Source: Panagrolaimus kolymaensis
Lineage: Eukaryota; Nematoda; Chromadorea; Rhabditida; Panagrolaimidae
Reading direction: 5' to 3'
Length of the DNA: 64,000 bases
NCBI GenBank assembly: GCA_028622995.1
Contig: JAJQJQ010000008.1
Span: 4,464,001 to 4,528,000 of the forward strand
Positions 1-11,239 of the stretch are shown here, piece after piece (position 1 is the first letter of the stretch; each line of letters opens with the position of its first letter). Below the pieces are notes generated by a model that saw only the letters and a program-made list of their open reading frames with translations, was not told the DNA's origin and made no database searches. Made by a program: the position numbers and the translations under genes.

Positions 1-636
1 GCTGTAATAAAGTTTCGTTTTCAAATTTTAATCCTTCGTGAATGACAGGCGTCGCCATTTTTTAAATCCTAAAATTGTCGAATAATTCAGAGTTATTTTA
101 TCCAGGAACTTTTTTTTGGCTAATCAAAGTCAAATTTTTCTTTATAGTTTCTCAACATAATTTTTTCTCAACCTCTTGGAATTATTCGTTACTACATTCT
201 CCTTCCTTCCTCTTTTCTCCATTTTTGTTACAAGTAAATCTAATTACAAAAAAGTTAGATATTTATTAAATGAAAATATTTCGTTTTTAACTTCTAGAAA
301 CATTTGTAAAGCATTTCATTAAATTAAATTACAAACACGTCACTCATTTATTTTTGTGCTATAAGAGTTCGTTGAGATTTTTCTATTGTGAAAAAATAAA
401 TTTAATATAAAAAGCCAAACACATAAAAAAAAAGCAATTTATTTAATTATAAGGATTTTATTGAATTACCCTTTTAACAAAAATATAAATTCGATAAATA
501 AATAAAGAAGGTGTTATTGAATATTTTTTTTTGTTAAATGGCACCACAGATCTTTTTATATTTTTTGTATTTTGTTTTTATGACGCATGTGATCGGGTGT
601 TTTTTAGCGAAGGAATTCCAAGTCCAGATTCAGCCA
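1..636. other. Intergenic AT-rich stretch, no gene seen
   Basis: Short open frames occur here but have no recognisable domain and are typical of random AT-rich sequence. The frame at 538-723 lies opposite the last exon of the minus-strand chemoreceptor gene and is a shadow of it. Confidence 0.6.
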
Positions 637-1682
637 TCATTGACAAAAACTGCTATTACTATTTATAACTTTAATAGAAAATTTATAATCTCGAAGTTTT
701 TTTACTCGACAAAACTTGGATAATTTTTTGAGAAGCGGAGGCCTAAAAAAATAGTTAGCAATTATAAAATACAGAACAACAATCGCTCTTAAAGTTTTAA
801 AGATAAAAATACTTACGATAAAACAAAAAGTAAAATATATGCAGAAATATGAAAAAGAGAATAACTAAAATCCATTAAAAATTGAACGGACAAAAAAAAT
901 ATTCCAATTACATTAATATTAGCTTTAAGAAATTGCCAATACGCATGGAAAACGCAATAACAAACATAAGTGAAAGATAAAATAAAAGCTTGAATAACAA
1001 GTTTATGTTCAGTTTTTTGTAAACATGGAATTTTAGTTTTCATGCTTATTTCAAAATGATAAATATATCCAGTAATTATATTTACAATCAAAGCAACAAG
1101 GGTAACTATGCCGCTGGCAATTCCAGTGACATAAGCGTCTTCAGCCCAATAATTTGGGTAATTACAATCTCGAAATAAGAATCGACATTTATAATTAATA
1201 AAACTGTAACCATTTACGATAAATGGATAAATAAACATAAATATCACAATTTTCAAATAGTGTCGTGACCAAAATTTTTGATGATTTTGATACCAAATAA
1301 TTGCGGTGAGTCGATTCAAAGATAAAATCAAAGTCCAAATAGCAGAAAATTGAACTGTAAACCATTGAGAAACATCACTAGCCACTGTGATCCATCGCCC
1401 ATCAAAAATTTGTGCAAATTCATTAGCAAATCGAATGGCTCCAATTAAAAGAGAAATAATATCCCAAAAAAATCCAAGCATTAAAAGAGAAAAATATAAA
1501 GGACAAATATTTTTAAAAGTTTTTTTAATTAAATGATAAAACAAAAATGTAAAAACTAATATTTTAAAAATTAATCCAGTGTAAGCAAAAAATTTGATGA
1601 AATAATAACAATAAATATCCATTCGATGCATCGAAGAATTTTCATATTTTATTCCACCTCCAGTGACTCCGTTATCAGACAT
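637..1682 (-). CDS. Serpentine (7TM) chemoreceptor, Srg/Srv-like, two exons
   Basis: This is a nematode-type seven-transmembrane protein, presumably a plasma-membrane chemosensory receptor of sensory neurons. The main exon (1682 to 817, minus) encodes about 288 residues with evenly spaced hydrophobic helices. It carries the signature SLNRLTAIIWY at the end of the third helix followed by a KFW motif, as in the Srg/Srv superfamily. A GTAAGT donor at 816-811 and a TTTTTTTAG acceptor ending at 743 join it to a second exon (742 to 637). That exon adds a basic cytoplasmic tail starting PPLLKKLSKFC and a TGA stop. The splice is supported because the paralogue just downstream has the same junction and a homologous tail. 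The start MSDNGVTG is the first Met of the frame. Family level is fairly sure; the ligand is unknown. Confidence 0.8.
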
Positions 1683-2113
1683 TTTTTAGAATAAACAAAA
1701 TATAAACTTTTTTTTCTTCACAATGCTGCTATTTTTCCATGTGAAAATTACCTTTTTTTTGATATATTAAAAATGCTTTTTATAGTAATTTTGATGGTTT
1801 TTTTTGTTTACAATTTTGACTGACTTGAAAGAAAGAAAAAAGAAACTACAAAAACTTGTGAAATTTGCTACTTAAATTTTTTTTTATTTTGCTGGCAAAA
1901 GAAAGAAAATATTAATTTAATTCGATATTTTTTAACTACTTTGTTTATTTAAAGAATTTGTAAGTTAGAATTTGAATTTATTGGCATCTATGATTCAAAA
2001 AATATTTTGTTTTTAGCGTTAATAAAAAAATTTATTGATTTGAAAGAAGAAAAACAAACGCACTAAATAATTTTGTGAAATTTAGAATCCATTTTTGAGC
2101 GTTAATAAGATTT
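1683..2113. other. Intergenic spacer between chemoreceptor paralogues
   Basis: AT-rich, about 430 bp between the start of the first receptor gene and the last exon of its tandem paralogue, both on the minus strand. It presumably holds the promoter of the first gene and the 3' UTR of the second. I recognise no motif. Confidence 0.5.
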
Positions 2114-3156
2114 TTATTGTTTTGAATTATTACAACTAATGGTGGTAATAATTACTTTTGAGGATTTTTGATAATTAAATAGCTTATTCAAATAACAAAA
2201 ATTAAACAACTGCTTTCGCAATAGAGGCCTGGAAAAAAATTAATACTAAAATGAATGAATTTTGAAGAATCAAAAAAAGCTTACGATAAAACAAAAATTA
2301 ATATATATGCAGATAAATGAAAAAGATCGTAACTAAAACCTTTAAAAAATTGAATAATTAAAAAATATATTCCAATTACATTAATATTAGCTTTAAGAAA
2401 TTGCCAATATGCGTGGAAAAAGCAAAAACAAACATAAGTGAAAGATAAAATAAAAGCTTGAATAACTAATTTTTGTTCAGTTTTTTGATTTGTTATGGGT
2501 GCCTTAGAAATTTTATTAACTTGCAAATAATAGAAATACACAGTGGTAATGCTGACAAAAAGTCCAAACACAGCAACGATGCCACTGGCAATCCCTGTAA
2601 CTATCGCATCTTCGACCCAATAACTTCGCTCATTGCAATCTCGAAATAAGAATCGACATTTGTAATTAATAAAACTATATCCATTTACGAGAAATGGATA
2701 AATAAACATAAAAATCACAACTTTTAAATAATTTCGTGACCAAAAATTTTGATGATTTGTATACCAAATAATCGCGGTCAAACGATTCAAAGATAAAACT
2801 AAAACCTAAATAGCAGAAAATTGTGCATTATACCATTGACATACATCGCTTACAACATCAACCCAATGCATGTCCAAAATATTTATATAATCATTTATAA
2901 GAGAAATTGTGCTAGTAAGAAAAGTAATAATATCCCAGGAAAATCCAAGCATTAAAAGAAAAAAATATAAAGAACAAATATTTGGAGTTTTTTTAATAAA
3001 ATGAAAAATAAAAAATATAAAAACTAAAATTTTAAAAATAAGACCAACATGTGTAAAAACTAATAAAAAAATATAGCAATAATAATCAATAAATTCCATC
3101 GAAGGACTTTCATATGGAGGAGGACCGTGGCTAAGGTTTTCGGTTTCATTCGACAT
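2114..3156 (-). pseudogene. Serpentine chemoreceptor paralogue interrupted by one in-frame stop
   Basis: This is a tandem paralogue of the receptor at 637-1682, with the same exon plan: a long exon from 3156 to 2280, a GTAAGC donor, a TTTTCCAG acceptor ending at 2229, and a tail exon 2228-2114 starting PLLRKQLFNFC with a TAA stop. The reading frame is continuous except for a single TAG at 2808-2806, exactly where the paralogue has TGG (Trp, in QFSAIW). The sequence on both sides, including SLNRLTAIIWY, stays in frame and well conserved. The gene is therefore either a very young pseudogene, a segregating null allele, or an assembly error. No splice donor is placed to remove the stop. The N-terminal extension (MSNETENLSHGPPPYES) differs from the paralogue. 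Confidence 0.75.
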
Positions 3157-3536
3157 TATTTAAATTGGATGTTTTTTAGTTTCAAATTTTTACCTTGGAT
3201 ATTTTTTGAATTAAATACACAAAAGTAAGTCAAAAAAAATAAACTATGATGTATCGAATAATTATTAGACGGTAGCTCGTAGTAAAAAGTTTTTCTGATT
3301 TAGATTTGGTTATAAGAATGTGTTTACTCCATATTTTTTTAGCTACTGACAACACAAACTACCCATTAAGGGAGGTGGCAAATACCAATTATCAAACTTT
3401 TTTATGGGTAAAAACTTTTTTTTAAATTTAATCAAACTAAAAACTTTATGTATGCGGCATAGATCACATTTTTAAATAAATAAAATATAATTTTATTTGT
3501 AACAGTTAAAATTTATTTAATTTTCTTTTAAATTGT

Positions 3537-5894
3537 TTAAAGTCCCGCACAAAAAATATCTTCTTTTCCTGCTTCTCCGGTCATGGCATCACAAATAAAC
3601 TTTTTTCGGCATGCGGCGTCACAAGTTCTAAGTTGCATGTCATTTCGATAAAAATGAGTAATGTATTTATCCAAAAGTGCATCATCCGTGAGCATTCTCA
3701 TTAACAAATCATGATGGGAAGTGGGCGATAAATCTTTCATGTTGTAATCTTGCTAAAAATTAAAAATTAAAAAATTTCTTTGAAGGAATCAAAAATTTGT
3801 TTCAAATGGAAAAAATCAATCTTACGCGTTTATTATATTCAAGTTTGAATTCAAGTTTATCATTTGCATTAACTTCAGTTAAATTTGCATAATAATTTTC
3901 TTCATCAATCACAGTGAAACTTGAACCAGGATAATTTCCATCTATGGTATAAATTCTGTAAGCTGGATTGATGTAGGAATATGTCGTCAATGAGGGTGCA
4001 ATAAAAGCGGTATGAGTTGCACGATTTTTGGGGTTTGCATCATCGAAATACATCTGCAATAAAAAATATTTTGGTTTTAAAAAACAAAAAGTGAAAAACG
4101 GGTTTACATAAAAATGATCATCATGAGTATGTCCAAAGAATTGACCAGCAATAGTGTTTTCAAATCGATTAATCAAAGAATAATAATTTGCTGAAAATGC
4201 TTTTAGGCAATAACTATCCCCGGATGGAATATGGGAAATGATATGAACTTTTTCATTTTTTTGTTCAGAATCAAGTAGTTCTTTAGCAAACCAATCAAGA
4301 GTAAGATCGGGATCAGTGGCGTTAATGTAAAGATAGCTAAAATTTGTTTTCAAAGTCAAGATTTTTTTTGGGGGAAAAAACTTACAAATTCCAATGTGAA
4401 CAATAAACAGTATTTAAAGAAATTACTTTTAAATTATCAAATGGATGGAATGAATAACTGCCTCGACTAAAATCAAACAAAAGTTAGTTTTTATGAAATT
4501 TCCTCCTTGAGGCAAACTTACTATTGAAGTGATTCTTTAACTGATTCAGGCAACCAATTTCCCCAATTTTCATTCAAAACGCTATAAAGCCATTGTGGGC
4601 CACGAGTACTGTATTCCAAAATGCTGTGAGGAGCAAATCTAAAATACTTATTATTAAAATTTAAGTAAATAAATTTATTTTTGTGATGAAAGAAAAAAAT
4701 AAATGATAGTAACTAAAGTTTGAAAAATATTGTTAAATATTTTTTACTATCATTTTTTATTTCACTAAAAAAGTTTAAAACTTACGCATCCATTGGAACA
4801 CCTTCATGATTTCCAACAGCTTGAAAAATTGGAATATTAGGAAAATATTTAAGGAAGACATTAGTAATATTAACAATATTTGCGGTGGTAGTTTCTTGAG
4901 TATAATCCCAAATAGCATGAGGCTCCAAATCTCCGGTAACAATAATATAATCAATTTTTTCAGTTTCAGAAATATATTTCATTGATCCTTCAAAAGTTAT
5001 GTATGGAATATCACAATTTCCTGAATATCCCCATTTTGGTGCTGGAGTGTTTATTGTGGCTTTGGGTTTGTTGCCATTAGGAGATTTATCTGGAGGATAA
5101 TCTCGACAACAAAAAGCATAAATAAATCCTTCTTCATTGGAGCAATTTGCTTCACTTCCAGCTGCATAATCTCGATCAATATGGATATCAGCCAAATGTA
5201 AAACTCTCATCGTTGGTTTTCCCTCCTAAAAAAATTACAAAATACCGTAACTTTTATTTTGTTTTTTTCTAAAATTTTTGCTTCAAGAAACTCACAGGTA
5301 CAGTGGGCCATGGCTTAACTGGAGGCTTATTTCCTGGAATTTCTAAAGGCCATGGTTGATCCAATGGATTTTCTGCGGTTGGACAATCCTTAACAAAAAC
5401 TCCACAAAATTCATGTGGTTCTAAGAATGAATGTTCAAGAGCGAAATATATTTCATTTCCAAACTCTTCGACTATTCGGTGGCAAACATAGGGTTGTTCA
5501 ATTTGGAGATTAATACAAGTATCACTAAAAAGGAAAAATTTGTTAGAAATCAGAAAAAAGTTTCTAAATGCTTGTAGCAACACTTACGTAGCAAATTTAT
5601 CAATTTCGTCTTCTGTTTTATTTTGAGAAATTAAAATTTTTATTCCTTGAATTAAAAGTTTGCATAAGTCGCACGTGAGTCCACGAGCTTGAGGCTTTGG
5701 TTCAAAGCTATTTATTTTAGTTTGAATCTAAAACCCATTTTTTGATTCTTATTTTACTAACCCAAAAAAAATTGGAATCAAACCTCCGCGAATTGAGCTT
5801 CCTTTTTAACATTTTCAACTTTGGATAAAGGCACAGCTAAACCAATGCTAATAATTCCAATACCCAATAATAAAGTTAATAACGACAACTTCAT
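3537..5894 (-). CDS. Acid sphingomyelinase-type phosphodiesterase (saposin B + metallophosphatase)
   Basis: A secreted or lysosomal ASM-family enzyme that would hydrolyse sphingomyelin to ceramide and phosphocholine. The start at 5894 gives a signal peptide (MKLSLLTLLLGIGIISIGLA). Next come a saposin-B domain with spaced cysteines (GLTCDLCKLL, TCINLQIEQPYVCHRI, EFCGVFVKDC), a proline-rich linker, and the metallophosphatase core. Metal-binding motifs are visible in order: DIHIDRDY, GDLEPH, GNHEGVP, HIPSGD and GHTHDDH. The C-terminal cysteine-rich cap (CDAACRKKFICD) ends at a TAA at 3539-3537. About nine exons are joined by canonical sites, for example GTAAGT at 4526 and the TTTTAG before the RGSYSF exon. 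I see no in-frame stop, unlike the related plus-strand copy at 15.8-18.7 kb. Its length of roughly 570 residues fits the family. Confidence 0.88.
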
Positions 5895-8540
5895 TTTGCG
5901 AGGGTTAAATGTTTTTAATGATGATTGAATGTTTTAAAGAAAGGGAAGGTCACAACCGAAAGAAAAATAACTTTGCCTCTGTTGCTGCCACTGAATGAGA
6001 AAGCAACCTCATTGATAAGAAAAGGGCTTTCATTTTTTGCCCCAAAAAAAAAACACAGGGAAGAACTTTGCTGCTTTGTTTAATTTTTTTTTATTGTAGC
6101 AGGCAGGTAGCTTTGTCCCTTTTCTGCTTTGATTGCTTTATCTATCTTTTTGCCCCCTTCCTTTATTTATGCTACTGTGTTGTTGGAGGTTATTAACCTT
6201 TGTCTTTTGATGCTCTTTGTTCTTCATTTTTATTATTATTGAAAATGCACTCCCTCTAAATTTTGGAGTAATAAATAAACGGAACTAACTAAAAAAAGGG
6301 GGTTTGGTTGTTGTTTCTCAATAGCAAAACAAGACTCTGGTTGATGATATTGTTATGCAATTTGATGACTACAAAAAAAATTTGATGGTGCATAGTTAAA
6401 GAGAGCTGGTACCTCTTTACAATGGTGTCGAACATAAAAACATTTTTATGAAAAATTTAAAATTTCTATTAAAGACAAAAGTGTCCAAAAAAATCCATCG
6501 AGAAGTGATAAACATTTATTCATATAAATTTATTAAAATTTGCATTCTAAAAAATTCTTTTAACAAAATTATAAACATTTTTATTATTTTTCAAATCAAA
6601 GAGAAAAAAATAGAATAAAAATATTTCCATTTTTCAACTTATAAATTCGTCATAGATTTCTCAATTGACTTCAATGATTTCATAACTATTCCACTTATGG
6701 TAAAAAGTTGCATTTTTTGTTTTCATGTTTTTTATTTATTTAGTTATTTTCTAAATATGTAAATACATAAACACATTAATGCCCATTTTCGAAAGAAAGC
6801 TAACAAGAAAAAATAAAATAAAACGACAGCCGCCTTGTTTGCCGCCAGTCACATCCATTAATTATAGGTTTAGAAAAAATAAACTTTGTTGTTTTTTGAC
6901 TCTTTCAACCTTTCACACTCTTGTTTTTTTTTTCTGCAGCAAAAAAGCTTCTGCTGTCACTCACTAATCTTAGACATTACATAAATACATTTTTGAAAAG
7001 CTTATGTTGTTTGTTTTTTTTTTGTCGGCCATTCTTCTTCAAAAATTTGTTATTACTTTTTTAAACTCTCGTCTATCGGCTGCTTTTTTAAAAATGAAAA
7101 ACCTTTTTAATGAAAAATGTGTCAAAAGCTTTTTTTGTTTTTTCAGCGGCGGCCTTCTTTCATTTTTTTTCTTTTGGCATATTTTTTTTAATGTTCAAAG
7201 CTATGCATGCTTTTGTAAGCGCGAAAAAGTCTTTGGTGTTTTTTGTTTTTGCTTTCGAAATATGTTTTTTTTGCTTTGAAGAAATTGGAGGAGCTATGTA
7301 GCAGGAAAGCTGAGACGAGTGAGATGAGAGACCTTGAGAATGAATGTGCGTGCTTTAGAGAGTTTTGGTCTTTGTTGTTTAAAGCACATGAGAGCATGGA
7401 CTCGAGAGCCTCACACGCCGCAATGAGGAAGAAAGAATACATATATAAAGAAAATGTCAAAGCAAAAGCAAAAAAAAAAGTTTAATGCCCTCTGGCAACC
7501 AGTTTTATTTTATTTCTTTTTCTATTTTTTATTGGTTAATAGAACCAATTTTGTGATTTTCAAAAATAAAATCTTCAAAAATTTTATGAAATCTAATAAA
7601 ATAAAAATAAAAATAATATTTTTTATCGGATAAATTGTTTATCTTATTTTTTTCTTATATCTTTTCATATATTTTTTTATTTGATTGCTGTTTGAAAAAA
7701 TAAAAACGCTAAAAATCTTTCAATTTTTTCTTTCTCAAAAACTTATTTTTATTTATTTTTTTAGTCGCATTTCTTCTTCCAAGTTTCTTTGTGCTTTTAA
7801 AAAACGTAACAACAAAAACTTTTTTAAAGAATAAAAAAAACATTTTGGTTTTTGCTTTTGTTTTGTTATTTTTCTTTTAGTTGTTGGGCTTTTAATTGGA
7901 TTTCTTTTTTTCAAAAAGCAAGCGTTTTTTGCAGAAAAATAAGTTTTTGAGTTTGTGAGTTGAGTGGTTGACTTGAATAGGAAATTATCCATGATATGTT
8001 TTTGAGAATGGAAAAATATCAAAAAAACAAAGTCATTCAAGGAAAGTTTATGGCCGATGAACTTTCTTTTTTTTTCCATAATGGGTGTGGTTGTTTTTTT
8101 TGCAAAAAAAAAAACAGGAAAAAGGCTTACTTTCGTTTTTTTTTTCATTTATTCATTTAGAAATATTTGGAAAAGTAAGTCACACAGCTGCTTCAAACTT
8201 CTGTTGTCATTATTTTTCTATTCTTGCTTAGAAAATTAGGAACACCACTATCTGCCCCCAAATGAATTTTTAAAAATTTTTACTTTGGCCTTTCTGAAAA
8301 TATTTAACGTATTCAACTTTCAGTGGGGAGACTCTCAGTAAAAAGTTTTTGAATTTGAAGTATCCAAAATTAATTTTTTTCCGACGTCCTTATTTTACTC
8401 TTTTTTATTTTCCATTGTCGTGTTTAAAGAATTTTGATATGAATTTATTTTTTTTAGTAAATTTCTTCCATTTTTAGATTTTGATAATCTTCCTTTCAAT
8501 CATCCCTCACTCACATTTTCACCCGTTTAAATCTCCTAAA
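5895..8540. other. Long non-coding stretch, probable regulatory DNA and 5' leaders
   Basis: About 2.6 kb between the divergently transcribed ASM gene (minus) and the small charged-protein gene (plus). Overlapping open frames at 6779-8239 lie on both strands, are rich in Phe, Lys and Leu from T/A runs, and match no domain I know. A less AT-rich patch (about 7290-7440) is followed by a TATA-like CATATATAAAG at 7438-7448. This could be a distal promoter for the gene at 8541, whose start codon sits downstream of an acceptor-like TTTTTAG at about 8477. That link is only a guess. Confidence 0.4.
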
Positions 8541-8822
8541 ATGACTTCACCTGAACAACAACAACCACTCCAATTGCCACCAGATATGGAATATCAAGAA
8601 AAAATTCTTAATGCCCAAGAAGAGGATCAACAACCAGATAAAAGACGATTAAGCTTTAGTGAAAATATTAAAGAATCCGCAAAAGAATTAAAAGAAGATA
8701 TCAAAGAAGCCACACATAATTTTAAAGAAAGTTTAAAAGAAGGCGCGCATGAATTAAAGAAAAATGTTAAAACCGTTGTTTCACATACCGATGAAATTTC
8801 AAGGGATATCGTTCTTGGATAA
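8541..8822 (+). CDS. Small charged amphipathic-helix protein, LEA/apolipoprotein-like
   Basis: A 93-residue single-exon protein. I start at the Met of MTSPEQQQPLQLPPD rather than the earlier in-frame Met at 8481, because CCATTTTTAG at about 8468-8477 looks like a splice or trans-splice acceptor and would remove the upstream start. The first 40 residues are Gln/Pro/acid-rich and look disordered. The rest is a run of roughly 11-residue units (SENIKESAKELKEDI, EATHNFKESLKEGAHELKK) that would form a Lys/Glu-rich amphipathic helix. The pattern resembles group-3 LEA or exchangeable apolipoprotein/perilipin helices, so membrane or lipid-droplet association or desiccation protection is conceivable. 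That is a resemblance of composition and periodicity, not a proven family assignment. Confidence 0.6.
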   Translation: MTSPEQQQPLQLPPDMEYQEKILNAQEEDQQPDKRRLSFSENIKESAKELKEDIKEATHNFKESLKEGAHELKKNVKTVVSHTDEISRDIVLG

Positions 8823-9133
8823 AATGTCTTTTACCTATGTGAATGCAAAACACGAATGAAATCATACCATTTTAAAAAATTAATCAAACATATTTAAATC
8901 TTTTTTTCTTTTGAATGCGCAAACAATAATGCAATTTTGTTAAATTTAATTTAATAAGAAATTTTCAAATATTTTGTTTTCTTAAATTATATAATAATTT
9001 CTTGTAACATTTTTTAAATAAATTCATTTATTTTTAAAACACGAAAAACAATATTTTTAGCTTTAACTTTTATGGAAAAAAAATGATACAAAAAGCATCT
9101 ATAAAAATGCCAACAATAAAAAAACAATTGGTT
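8823..9133. other. 3' UTR and intergenic AT-rich DNA
   Basis: An AATAAA (TTTTAAATAAATTC) near 9013-9023 could serve the upstream small gene. Nothing else is recognisable before the MITE. Confidence 0.4.
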
Positions 9134-9398
9134 CACAGCGTAATCATGGCGGAGTAGAGGTGGACCCAAAAAGTTGCGATAGAGCCATTTTTTTCTTTAT
9201 TTATGAAATTCAAATTTGCTTGTACGAAAAGATAGATAATATTCTAACTTGAAGAAAGCTTGGAACAGATTTTTTTAAAACCCATTAGTGATTTTTTAAT
9301 AAGCGGTTAACTATTAAAAAATAATTAAAAAATCCAAAAATTGCACGTTGCGTTTGGCCATTTGTACTCCGCCTTTGGTTGAAAATGATTGCGCTGTG
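9134..9398. mobile_element. MITE, CACAGCG-terminus family, copy 1 (265 bp)
   Basis: The ends are CACAGCGTAATCAT and, inverted, CACAGCGCAATCAT, with a subterminal GGCGGAGTA on both sides. The element is flanked by the 4-bp direct repeat GGTT (9130-9133 and 9399-9402), read as a target-site duplication. Internally it shares AAAAAGTTGCGATAGAGCC-type sequence with a longer copy at 57963-58708, in the opposite orientation. There is no coding capacity, so it is a non-autonomous DNA transposon. A 4-bp TSD with CAC... termini suggests the CMC/Chapaev group, but without a transposase this stays tentative. Confidence 0.8.
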
Positions 9399-9756
9399 GG
9401 TTATATAAATTTTCATTTCCATGGCATACTGTAGTGCTTTTCCAAACGAATTATGTTATCATTAAGTTTCGCCACCGCCTTGAACTTGAAAAAATGGTTA
9501 AAAAATTGGTACTTGTCTAATAAAATTTATTTGGAAAAGAAAGAAAGTTTTTGATTCAAACTCCTTCTTTCAACGTTTCAAAATTAGATATTGAGATAAA
9601 AATTAATTTCAATTTAAAAGAAGTGTTTTCACTAATGAAAAAAGAATCAAGCGTTATCAATACAAAAACAAATCAGACAGCTTAAAAAGTAAATAAAAAT
9701 AACACCGGTTTATTAAAATATTAAAGGAAAATGAAACAAATTAATTAAAAAAATTA

Positions 9757-9936
9757 CGGTTTCCATGCATCTTTTAAAGAATCCTCAAAAAAAGGAACAA
9801 ATTTTTGAGACAGTTTATTTCTTACGCGGATTATTTTAGTTGATGAAGCTATTTTTACACTTCCATAAAAAAAGTATTTTGCCATTCTTGATTTTCCTTT
9901 TTTGCTAACTTTTTGTTGCAAAATACTTTTGAGCAT
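9757..9936 (-). CDS. Possible small basic protein (60 aa), unrecognised
   Basis: A 60-residue frame (MLKSILQQKVSKKGKSRMAK...) starts about 120 bp from, and divergent to, the gene at 10058. It is followed within about 45 bp of its stop by TTTAATAAACC (minus strand), a plausible polyadenylation signal. It is strongly basic with a KKGKSRMAK segment and could be a small ribosomal or mitochondrial protein. I could not match it convincingly to bL33m or any other family. Chance occurrence in AT-rich DNA is possible. Confidence 0.3.
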
Positions 9937-10057
9937 ACCCTTTTAATAACAAAACCTTTAGGTTAATTTGATATCCGCGTTTAATCTGAACACACTTCCG
10001 CGTATTTCTTAAACTTCCTGATTCATTTATTTCTTATTTTTAGAGCTGTTAACAATC

Positions 10058-11232
10058 ATGGATAACTCTCGTGAACCAGATCGTAAACGCCTTCGAATGA
10101 CTACTGATGATCAAGAAAATACTCCACCATCAACTTCTCATTCATTTACTGATGGTCTTCTTGCTCATTACATATCTGAACATAAAAAGGAATTGAAAAA
10201 AGTTTGTTTACTTTTAATCTTTGTAAAATTAACTTTTGGTACCTTTTCGATGGGAATTTTGGAACATAAATATGGAATACTCCAAGAACATGCAGCTCAA
10301 CTCGAAAATGAAAATGTTCAAATGAAAGAAATCATCGAAAAACAAAAAGCTGATGAAGAAGCAAAGAAGTCTCCTGAACCTCTTGTTCTAAAGAAACTTT
10401 TTAAACTGAAAGAAGGAAATCTCTGGCATGGTTACTCAAGTTTGGACGTAGATGAAGAACCTATTGAAATTTGCTTGATTGATTTCGAATATTTGCTCAT
10501 CAATGGTGTCGTTGCTCATCCTGATAAGAAACTTGTTCTGGACGGTGTTCTTTCATCATTTGATGCTGATCCATTTCAAGGCAATGCTGGTTACTATGAC
10601 AACGAAAATGATGATGAAACCACTTCAGATTTGCTCACGAAAGTCGATTTTTGCAACCTCACTGATTTATTCTTGTATGGCCAAATGTTATCCTTAAATC
10701 AATTTGAAAAAATTGCTTCTTCTGGAACCATCAAAAAGCTATTTTTTGACATTGTTTTAATTAAGGATGGTAAAAATGGTTATATTACGTTTGAAAATAT
10801 CCTTCAAAAGTTGCCAAATGTTGAAAAATTTTACATGCAAGTTTTCTTTGTTTCATTATTTTTCCTAATATATGTATATGTTTTAGCAATGAATTGTTTT
10901 CAGTTGGCAAAGGATCGTTTAAAACTCTCAATAAACTTATTCCATTTAAAAAGCTTCAAATATTCAAGTTATCAAGTATTAATTATCCAGATTTCGATGC
11001 AGATTCTTTTTTTGCTTTTATGAAGGTGAGTAATATTTCCTTATCTTTTCTTATTTTTGTTTACTGATTTTATTTTTTTCAGAACCATCCAAATACTCTT
11101 TTTACACTTTCATTTTGTTCATTTCCATTAACTGAACATAAAGAAGTTGTTAAAGCTGAACTTGAAATTATCAAAAAAAAATTGCTTGCTCATTGTCCAA
11201 CTCCTGGTAAACTTGAAGTCAAATTCGAATAA
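10058..11232 (+). CDS. Unrecognised nematode-type protein with coiled coil and LRR/FTH-like C-terminus
   Basis: The start is preceded by an acceptor-like TTATTTTTAG (about 10042). The frame begins with a basic segment (DNSREPDRKRLRM), then a short hydrophobic stretch (CLLLIFVKLTFGTFSMGI; either a membrane segment or an unspliced intron, which I cannot tell). A heptad-like coiled coil follows (LQEHAAQLENENVQMKEII), then a globular part with regularly spaced leucines (LTDLFLYGQMLSLNQFEKI, LPNVEKFYM), resembling the domain that follows F-boxes in worm F-box proteins. No F-box is visible. The last exon (after TTTTTTTCAG, about 11083) encodes NHPNTLFTLSFCSFPL and ends EVKFE-stop at 11230-11232. 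The exon before it reads best as NELFSVGKGSFKTLNKLI from an acceptor at about 10887. The 5' junction (CAAGTTTTC) leaves a one-base phase mismatch that I could not resolve with canonical sites. Confidence 0.55.
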
Positions 11233-11239
11233 TTTGTTT

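Noticed and set aside
2806..2808. Stop-codon reassignment or readthrough as a general explanation for the in-frame TAG/TAA codons
   Set aside because: TAG, TAA and TGA all end intact genes in this window, and the internal stops occur only in paralogues with an intact sister or with further lesions.
6779..8239. Many overlapping open frames of 60-131 codons on both strands
   Set aside because: All are dominated by Phe, Lys and Leu from T/A homopolymers, overlap each other in several frames, and have no domain, signal or splice context.
9757..9936. Assignment of the 60-residue frame as mitochondrial ribosomal protein bL33m
   Set aside because: Size and basic character fit, but the conserved core around the second half does not align convincingly; left as unrecognised.
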